Assembly (NCBI RefSeq): GCF_020360975.1 | Contig: NW_025408675.1 | Coordinates: 558,001 to 622,000 of the forward strand | Direction of reading: 5' to 3' | DNA: 64,000 bases | Origin: Hirsutella rhossiliensis | Taxonomy: Eukaryota > Ascomycota > Sordariomycetes > Hypocreales > Ophiocordycipitaceae | The notes under the pieces: model-generated | What the model was told of the DNA's origin: nothing | The model's database searches: none | What the model saw: the letters and a program-made list of their open reading frames with translations, nothing else | Position numbers and translations under genes: made by a program | Part shown: piece after piece, positions 55,909 through 64,000 of the stretch | Layout: each line of letters begins with the position of its first letter | How positions within the stretch are numbered: position 1 is the first letter of the stretch

Positions 55909-57654
55909 GGCCAGCGAAAGTCAGCCCGGAGCTCGTGGTGCTCGACGCTTGGCGATGCTGGCGGGGGACATGAGGCGTCAGCAAGGTGGATGTCAAGAGG
56001 CGCGAATTGGCAAAATGGAGCTCGGGAGACGACGGTGTTTGGATAATGAGGATGGGTGGGCCAGCAAGCGCGTTCTGCGGCACGGCGGTGGCGCGAGACG
56101 GGCGGCGGCGGGCAAAGAAGCTGGGCAGGCAGGCGAACGTACGTTGGTGTATATTTTCTCTCTCTCTCTGTCTTGTCGGGAGGCGCCATACAGGGACAGG
56201 GCTATCGTCATGGATGGCAGGCGAAGCAAAAGGAGGTGGGGAAGAGCGCGTCCGGGGATTCGGGCGAGCCAGGACGCGGAGATTGTGCAGACATGGCCAG
56301 GCGCAGGCACAGGACGCGACAATTGTTGCTTGTCGTTTCCTTTTCTGCCCTGTTGCCAGTGGTGGCAGTGGTGGCAGAGAGAGGGGAGGGCGAGAGCGAG
56401 AGAGTGGTGGGGGGGAAGCGAGATATGAGTGGAAGCACACGGACTGGGCTGGGATGGGAGGAGCAGCCAGCGGGATCCATCCATGATGCACCTCGTCCGG
56501 TACAGACACTGTAGGCTAGCAAGGCAGGTAACGAGATGTACATGCATGGCTGGCGTGGGACTAATCTGGGGGAGGGTGTCTTGCTTGGGCAGCTAAGATG
56601 AGATGGACAAGATGGCGCCCACGGCCACCGGGCCAATTGTTTTTCTCGTCCCCGGTCCTCCATCGCATCCCGCCTGTGTGGGTGGGTGGGTGGAGAAGGG
56701 CTGTCAGCTGCGACGGCCATGGCTGAAAGGTTTGTGGTGCCCAGAATCACTTGTACATACATACAGTACGTGACGCTATACGGAATGCAGCCATGTCCGA
56801 TGTGCGATGCAAAGTCCTCGATTGATGAGGCCTGAAAGTCGCAATGTCGCCTGCATGACGAGCCCCCTGTAAGTGGCCACTTGCAGGGAGCGCGTACAGC
56901 CCGCTAGCATCACCAAAGCGCTATGCTAGACGCCGATTGGCTGTATCTGAGACAGAGTACTTGCCCGACTATAGAAGCCCGTCGAGATACTAGTTTCTGT
57001 TAGTTACCTTGGGAAGCCTACGAATCCTGGAGTACATCTGTATGTACGTTCCCGCTAGCCTCGACGGGTAAGTTACCTTAGTACAGGTACTGACTAAGTC
57101 ACCTAGGTACCTACCTAGATACTGAGCTCCCGAGCTGCTCAGCTGCCTAACGAAAACTGCGCGAAGAGCTTCCTCGGGGTTGGTTGGGGGTCATTGAGGG
57201 GGAGTACCGGTAGATCTACCTACCATTTATCCTTACCTACTATAGAGTCAGCGATGTAATTACTGTAGAATGATAGCGCCCTCCAGAGTCGCCCTAGAGT
57301 CTAGACACTGTCCAGGGTTCCACTCAATCTCTAATTAACCAATTTGACGCCAAAGTGTATCCGGCCCTACAAAAATGCGTTGATGGCAACGCTCGTGCTT
57401 TCGCCAGGTCCTGCGTTGGACCCTGAATTGGGAAGCCAGGAATCGACCGCCCAACCAGAAGGGGCGGGTGAAAATCCGCCTCCCTCTGTATGAACTCACA
57501 TGAATTTATACCTTGGTATGGGAATGGCTGTTTCCCGCCTTGAACTGAGGCCAAGCAGGGCAAACGCATCCCACCTGCAGCGCCGCAGCTCGTCTCGATA
57601 CAAGGTCGCCAGATACGCTCCACCCCAGCCTGACACGACTTTGTCCTCGCAGAT
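55909..57654. other. Spacer upstream of LTE1 and of the MetRS pseudogene
   Basis: About 1.7 kb. The first 600 bp are purine-rich with long GA runs, presumably LTE1 promoter and leader. Several long overlapping frames there come from this biased composition. Around 57080-57115 the CCTAGGTACC motif family recurs. No gene is accepted. Confidence 0.45.
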
Positions 57655-59176
57655 ATGAGTGAAGGACCTCGCAGCCGTGGCCCTGTTCTCCCCGTGCCGG
57701 GCAAGCGGAATGTACTCGTGACCAGCGCTCTACCGTATGTGAACAACGTCCCACACCTTGGAAACATCATAGGGTCTGTACTTTCCGGAGATGTCTTCGC
57801 AAGGTACTGCGGAGGACGTGGGACGTGGCGTCAACACTCTATACATCGGTGGTAAGTATATAGTCAGCGAAGCTCCGTGGGCCCGAGCAAGAGGGTTGAC
57901 TTTCCTTAGGAACGGACGAGTACGGAACCACATCAGAGGCGAAAGCCCTCGTGGAAAAGTGCACGCCACAAGAGTTCTGGGACAAGTACCATGCGATTCA
58001 CGCAGAGATATACGAGTAGTTCGGTATTAGTTTCGACATCTTTGGCCGCACGACAACTCAGCTTTAGACATTACTTAAGACGTGTTCCTAAAGCTAAAGG
58101 AAAACGACTTTTCAAAGGAGCGCATGACAACTCAGCTATACTGCCAGGAGCATCACTCGTTCCTGGCAGACCGCTTCTTCGAGAGCGAGTGCCCTATCTG
58201 GCTACGCGGATGCTCGTGGCGACCAGTGCGATCTCTATGGCCAACTCCTCGAATTTCTGCAGCTTAAACACCCTCGATGTAAGATTGACGGCTCTAAGCC
58301 GGTGACCAAGGACACCAAGTATATCTTCTTTAAGTTAGATAAGTTGCAACCCGATGTCGAAGCCTTCTTTCGAGACTCGGCCGCAAACGGTGCATGGTCC
58401 AACAACAGCAAGGTCATCACTTCGGCTTAGCTTAAGGAAGGATTATAACCGCGCAGTATAACCAGGGATATAAAATACGGAACGATAGTTCCATTGCCCG
58501 GTTACGAAGAAAAGGTAATATATTCGAGGTTTGACACCTGCATCGGATACGTGTCCATCACCGCCCGCTATACCGACCAGTGGGAAAGGTGGTGGCGAAA
58601 TCCCGACGAGGTGCAGCTGTATCAATTCATCGGCCAAGACAATGTCGTCCGTCTTTCACTCGGTGATATTCCTCAGCTCGCAAATCGGCACTAGGGAAGC
58701 CTGGACAAAGCTTCACCACCTCTCCACGACAGACTGCCTTACGTACGAGGGCGGCAAGTTTTCCAAGTCTCGCGGCCTTGGCGTTTTTGGAGATTCGGCT
58801 CAGAAGACTGGTGTCGCTGCCGACATCTGGCGCTACATTTTGCTTGCCCATCGGCCCGAGGCTGGCGAGAGCGAGTTTGCCTGGGACTCGTTTATCAGCT
58901 GCGACAACAACGTGCTTTTGAAAAACCTAGGCAACTTTGTCAGTCGTGTTCCTGAAATTCGTCAACTCGCAACTCCATAGGGATCCGCTTCCCATCCCCG
59001 ACACCTGGCATGCTGATTCCATCAAGCCTGGCCACGAAATCAACAGGTCGGCGCACTTGTTCGTTCGTATCAAGCCAGAAAAAGCGGAAGAATGGCGAAA
59101 GGTGTTTGGCAGCGACGAGGTGCAGAAAATCAAGGACGAGGAGGCCGCTATGAAAGCAAAGAAAGAGTGCAGCTAG
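57655..59176 (+). pseudogene. Decayed methionyl-tRNA synthetase gene
   Basis: The ATG at 57655 leads to the class I synthetase start [20 protein letters not shown], with the HIGH-type signature as HLGN. An intron at 57852-57909 (GTAAGT...TTAG) still joins YIGG to [16 protein letters not shown]. Later pieces include [36 protein letters not shown] and the KMSKS-type loop GGKFSKSRGLGVFGDSA. In-frame stops occur at 58017 (TGG-to-TAG position), 58065, 58428 and 58446, and frameshifts lie near 57810, 58070, 58200 and 58670. The anticodon-binding domain (roughly 200 residues in the family) is missing: the text jumps near 58970 from LKFVNSQ to PIPDTWHADSIKPGHE. The protein end is present (ends KKECS at 59176). 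It is not expressible as a synthetase. A working copy must exist elsewhere. Confidence 0.88.
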
Positions 59177-60746
59177 AAAGGCGGGGCGGACAGGGAATGC
59201 AGAGAAGGCGGAGTCAAAGGGCTGAACCATTGCTTTGATCCGGTTACGAACTGGTAGTCCAGAGAGGGAACTGATAGAGGAAGAGGCTGCATAAATCGGG
59301 TGCGTCATGGTACTGGCAACGGCTTCAGCAAGGGCTGTTCTTGGATCACATGGAACGGGAAAACCCTGCTCTAGCTCCTTGGGGACTGCCGGCCATGATG
59401 CTCAGCAACCATGGCTCACTCAGGGAGTCGGGGAGAGTAGGGTCTACAAGGCAAGACGGCATCCGAGCGTCAGGCAAAGCACATGGGAATAGATGATCAA
59501 ATGATGCGAGATATTACATGCATGACGCGTATGTACTATGTACAGCACAGCAGGTGCTCGCCGGCATGATGAGTCTGGCCGTGTCCAGTCACTCAGTCTC
59601 AGTCTCTTTCCCCCGGGGTCAACTGTGTCACCACGCCAGCCAACACGCAAAAAGACAGTCTCCCACGTCTGCCTCTACCTGCAACCGGCCGCGATCCCCC
59701 TCCAATCCCATCCCCCCAAGCAATCGGCCCTAAGCCGCCCGACGCCGACGCGGCCCGCCATTCGGTGCCGCACGCGCCGCTTCTCCGTCCCCCCCCCTTT
59801 CCATCAGCTCAGATGTGTTGCGCGCGCATGTGTCTTGTCCTGCCCCGTTGCCTTGGCTGTGGCTTGCATGTCTCCCAAGTAATTACTGTACAGTACATGT
59901 AACGTAATTCTGTACGTATTACATACAAATATGATATATCCTCGTCTCCCGGGCCTCGGCTTCTTCCTCCCAGTTCCCACCACCTTCCCACCTCCCGTGT
60001 GAGCATCCGGGCAAAAGAACCACCACCACTCAACACTATCTGGAATAAGCGCCCGTCTTCCGCAGAAACATGCAATAGCAAAAAAACAATTATAGTCGAG
60101 CCCGTCCAATCAGCACGCCGGCGTCGCCCAACCAGTTGTTTCCCAGCATCGTGGTTCCGCCGACACAGCCCCGGCCGGCCCGTCTCCCACGTCGACGCGG
60201 CCTCTCCGCTCACAACCGACGACACACCTCGCACTGCCTGTGCAGCTGACAGACCCCTTGGACGCCTTGACCGAATCAGGTCATGTCAATCGAGGGATAA
60301 AAAGAAAAGGACGAGGAACAGCTGAGGCAGCCGCGTCACTTGCATATTCGCCCTGTACCGACGCACCCACATCCCATCTTTCGACAAGAGAACAAGAAGC
60401 AAAGTGGCCAGTATTTCCTGTCCAAGCCATGCATCCCATCTCATCTATTGCCTCTAGTACCGCCTCGACAACTCCGTCCATCTGCCACGCACAATCCCCA
60501 TCCCCCGTGCAGCACCCGACGGGGGGTTGAAAGCCCAGCTCCCTTGACTCCCAAATAAGCTGAGCGCCCTTCAGCTGTGACCCCTTGCTGACCCAAGCCT
60601 GCTACGTCACTATCGCCATCAGAGCCGCGACCGCCGCAGACAAAGCCAGGATGCCCCTCGTATCATTTCATCCAGGAGCATCCCCTTAGAGGCCGCCTGC
60701 CCAGCCATGCCTGTGACACGTCTATTCTATCTACACCAACTCCCTT
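59177..60746. other. Spacer between the MetRS pseudogene and SEC18
   Basis: About 1.6 kb; no gene seen. An alternating GTAC/TACAT patch lies at about 59885-59935. The last few hundred bases should be the SEC18 3' UTR. Confidence 0.45.
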
Positions 60747-63369
60747 CTAGCCTTGCATCTCCTGTATCTTCTCCAGCAAAAGATCCGAGAATGTCTCCAG
60801 GACGTCCGAGCTGGAGCCGCCAGCCTTTGCCTCAAAGATGCAATCCAAAATCGTCTTGATGCCCACGCCAATGGAATCAGACCCCGTCCGCTGCTGGACA
60901 ATGTTGACAATCTCGTTGATGTCTCCCGAGTTGAAGACCCTCGACTCGTGAAGCACGGCAGCAAGCTCCTTGAGGTTGGATACCGCAGGCACGGCAACCT
61001 TCTTGGCAAAGTCCGTGTCGATTTCGAGCATTTTCAGCACAGACGCCTTTGATGTCGTGACAAAGACCAGCAGGCGATGTCCCTTTGAGGCCGAGTTAGC
61101 AGTATTCCAACGCCATTGCTCCTTTACGACTCACCTTTGGGGGCTTCGAGACAATGAGCGTAGTCAATGCCTCCAGCATGGTGTTGGAGAAACGGGCCCC
61201 GATCGGGTTCCAGCCTATCAAGCGCTCAAAGTCGTCGAGGATGAGGATACTGGCGGGAGACTTGTACGCGTCGGAAAAGGCCCGGTGCACGTAGTCCTTC
61301 TTGGCGAAATCGTCTCTGTAGCCCACCAGGTCGGCCGGCGTGACCATCTTGACAAAGGGGAATCCCGACTGCACGGCAATGTGCGCCGCCATGGCCGTCT
61401 TGCCAGATGACTTTGGTCCGTGGAAGAGGACAGAGGTGCTAAACTTGTTGGGGTCGTCCCTGATCATGCCCACGACGCGCATCATCTCTTGGACTGTAGC
61501 CTCGACGTGAGCGCCATAAGGCATGATGCCCAGCCGAAGGGCGTCTTCCAGCTCCGCCTCCGAGACACCATAGGCGGGCCGGACTTCGGTCAAGGCGTTC
61601 ATAAAGTCCTCGCGGTTGACCTTCATCTCGGCCACGTCCTGCTTGACGGCGGCTAGCTGCCCAACTTCGGTGTGGCGGGAAAAGGCAAAGGAAGCGGCAG
61701 CCTTGACAAGTCCGTTGATTTCGGCACCCGAGTAGTTCTTGGTAAGACCGGCCAGCTCTTCAAAGTTGACGTCGGGGTCGAGAAGGCCGTTGCTCCTCAT
61801 CTTGCTCGAGTGGATCTTGAAAATCTCCAGTCGTCCAGGCTCGTCGGGCAGCGAAATTTCCAGATGGACCTCCAGACGGCCGGGACGCAGCAGCGCATCG
61901 TCAATCATGTCCTTTCTGTTGGTCATTCCGATGAGCAGGATGTTGTTGAGCTGGTCCACGCCGTCCAGCTTGGACAGAAGCTGGTTCACGACACTGTCGC
62001 CGACGCCGGTGCCACCTCCGGCCCCGGATCCTCGCTGTTTGCACACGGCGTCGAGCTCGTCGAAGATGATGATATGAAGGCTGCTCTCATCCCCTTTCTC
62101 CTTGTACTCTTTCTCGGCATCCGCAAACAGCTTTCGAATATTCTCCTCGGACTGACCAACGTACTTATTGAGCACCTCGGGGCCGTTAATGACCTTGGGC
62201 GGCCGGGCATTTAGCATCTTACCGATCTGTCTCGCAATCAAGGTCTTTCCAGTTCCCGGGGGGCCGTATAGCAGCATTCCCTTCACGTGGGGAATGCCCA
62301 TCTTTGCGACCAGTCCGGGCGGGAAGACGCGCGAGGCGAATGCTCGGCGGAAGATGGTCGCAAACTCGTCGCCGAGTCCGCCGATTCCCATGTCCTCAAA
62401 TTTGAAGTCGGGCGCCAGGATGGCATTGGAGTTTGGCTTTGACATGGAGGGCTTCATGTTGAAATCCCCCTTGCCGTCTCGGTGGAAGAGCACACGGGTC
62501 TGGTTTGTGAGGATGCCCCTGGCGTTGGCTTCCCGGTACACCTGCTTGTTGGAGTCGTCCGAGGACATTGCAAGGTCCACCAAGCCGACCGTCTTGACAA
62601 TTATTAGGAGCGGGATGTTTCGGACGTCCATCAGTATCCTTTGACCAGGCGCCAGCATCTGGTTCTGATAGGTGTCGATGAATATCTTGGACAGCTCGTC
62701 CTCGTCGTATGGAACCTCGGTCTTCTTGTTGGGTGAAGCAAAGCCAATCTCCAGGTCCAGCGACCCGAGATAGGCTTTCCCTCCTGATGAGAATGGGTCG
62801 TAGAGTTCGCCCGCAAACTGATCTCGCATCGTAATGTTGCACCATAAACGCTGAGGATCGGACAAGCTGATGCAGCCCCGCGGGAAATCTTTGACGGGCT
62901 GGGCGGTGACGACGTACTCACCAGCGGGCTGGCCGCCCCGAAGGAGTATGTAGAGATCGGTGCCATCTCGACTGGGGGGGAAGTCTTCGGGATTGACGGC
63001 GCATCTGCAAAGAGGTGAGACGAACGATGACACCGAAGGGGTAAGTGGCTCGAGTGATGCTTACAGGTTCCCGTATATCAGTCTCGCCTGAAGGGATCTG
63101 TCGGACACCTTTTCAACCCTCAGCGGCACCGGTCTTCCGCCGCCTTGCTGGGCAGCCGGGCCTTTCTCGCCGTACCGTTGCATGCCCGGGGATCGCGGCC
63201 CGGCAGCCTGGGACATGCGCGCATCTCCGTACTGGCCTTGGCCGTATGGGTCCCCTCCAGGAGGCTGACGGCTCTGGCCCATGGCTGCTCGTGGGTTGCT
63301 ACCAGGCAGGCCGGGCGCGCCGCCGTACGGCATCCGACCGGCGCCACCAGGCGGAGGGGCTCTCGACAT
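60747..63369 (-). CDS. SEC18: Vesicular-fusion ATPase Sec18/NSF
   Basis: AAA ATPase that disassembles SNARE complexes, with alpha-SNAP/Sec17, in all secretory and endocytic fusion steps. Three exons (63369-63065, 63004-61135, 61082-60747) encode about 836 residues. The Gly/Pro-rich N-terminal tail is fungal-specific. The N domain follows from VEKVSDRSLQARLIYGNL. D1 has Walker A GPPGTGKT at about 349, Walker B IIIFDELDA at about 415, and the sensor/Arg-finger region TNRKDMIDDALLRPGRLEVH. D2 has Walker A GPKSSGKTAMA at about 628 and ILILDDFERLIGW. As in other NSFs, D2 Walker B is DD rather than DE, fitting its structural rather than hydrolytic role. The C-terminal exon starts GHRLLVFVTTSKASVLKMLE. 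The third exon was found by in-phase splicing (GTGAGT...CAAAG). Confidence 0.96.
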
Positions 63370-63809
63370 GGTGACGTTGCTTTTTGGCAGGTCTCTCTTT
63401 GGTGATGCCTGGTGCGCGGGGGCGTGAGAGAGGTCAGGTGGTCTGGTAGGATATGGATTTGTCTGTGTCGGTCGTGGCTATTGCGTAGAGTGGACGCATA
63501 GGCTGAAGGAAGACGGAAGTTCTGTAGGATGGACAAGCTGGAGCTTTGACAGATGGAGGGACGTCGAGGGCGGCCCCGGTGGTCTCAGTGCTGTTTCAGT
63601 GGTCGTTGCCCGATTCGGCCTAGCCCTGATGTCACAGCCGACGACGCGCCCTCGAGAAAGCATCGCTTGCTCCAAGGCTATTCCAACAACTATGCGTGTT
63701 CCGTCTCGACAAGTTTGATTTCATGAAGACGTCAACTGTCAGCACCGCATCGTCACAAGCCGCAAGTTGCCGCGCCTCGCCACCTAACCTTCTCCTCTAG
63801 AATCGCAAC
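63370..63809. promoter_or_regulatory. Divergent promoter SEC18 / CIR-N-domain gene
   Basis: 440 bp between the two start codons. No motif could be assigned with confidence. Confidence 0.5.
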
Positions 63810-64000
63810 ATGCCACTGTAAGCTTCATCCTTTGCCGCGCCGTTCCCTCTCCTCCTGACAGTAAAATACAGGCACTTGCTCGGCAAAAAGTCATGGAACG
63901 TCTACAATGCCGACAACATCGCTCGAGTCCGCCGCGACGAGGCTGCGGCCAAGGCGGCCGAAGAGGCTGAGGAGCAGCGCATGCAGGAGATTGACGCCCA
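63810..64000 (+). CDS. CIR-N-domain protein, 5' end only (runs off the window)
   Basis: The first exon is 8 nt (63810-63817, ATGCCACT), then GTAAGC. The second exon starts at 63872 after TACAG. The joined N-terminus MPLHLLGKKSWNVYNADNIA followed by RVRRDEAAAKAAEEAEEQR matches the N-terminal domain shared by CBF1-interacting corepressor CIR, LENG1 and the splicing factor Cwc25. The strongly conserved GKKSWNVYN motif makes the domain call firm. Which member it is cannot be told without the remaining sequence. Confidence 0.82.

Noticed and set aside
55907..56514. Several long overlapping frames upstream of LTE1 on both strands
   Set aside because: They overlap one another in a purine-rich GA tract; the length is explained by base composition.

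Overview
This is a 64 kb piece of filamentous fungal (ascomycete) nuclear DNA. Genes carry short (about 45-130 nt) spliceosomal introns with GTAAGT/GTGAGT-type donors and occasional CTAAC branch sites. Gene content and protein style point to Sordariomycetes, probably Hypocreales; that placement is an inference, not a measurement. Exon joins given here were worked out by hand from reading frame, splice motifs and family conservation.

Layout. (1) 1-20.5 kb is ordinary gene space: a partial unknown gene, prefoldin subunit 4 (minus), a CENP-W-like histone-fold protein, a YAG7-like coiled-coil/RGG protein, the ER Hsp70 LHS1, a secreted pepsin-type aspartic protease, a small coiled-coil protein (minus) and a GT31-type glycosyltransferase (minus). 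The spacers hold simple repeats and dispersed CCTAGGTACC-type motifs. (2) 20.5-35.8 kb is an accessory island. It holds a complete hAT transposon (perfect 8-bp target duplication, 23-bp terminal repeats) with a pogo-type Tc1/mariner element nested inside, a gene-poor stretch with AT-rich patches, a relic of a highly reducing polyketide synthase (KR-ACP end only), a truncated gene made of repeated domains, and a Ty3/gypsy chromovirus with near-identical LTRs cutting that gene. (3) 36.8-55.9 kb is core gene space: APC10/DOC1, a stomatin-like protein, NOP58 (minus), VMA6, mitochondrial uS15m (minus), cytosolic RPS0/uS2 and the Ras-type GEF LTE1 (minus). (4) 57.6-59.2 kb is a decayed methionyl-tRNA synthetase gene. 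(5) 60.7-64 kb holds SEC18/NSF (minus) and, divergently, the start of a CIR-N-domain gene.

There is no operon logic, as expected for a fungus. Two compact divergent pairs (NOP58/VMA6 and uS15m/RPS0) share short promoters, so three ribosome-related genes sit within about 6 kb. The most notable observations are an 11-nt self-priming (Tf1-type) primer binding site in the chromovirus, its lack of a target duplication, the contrast between its young LTRs and heavily frameshifted coding region, the nested transposons, the repeat-domain gene with introns at equivalent positions in each repeat, and the MetRS pseudogene whose visible in-frame stops all fit C-to-T/G-to-A transitions. No clearly novel multi-gene system was found.
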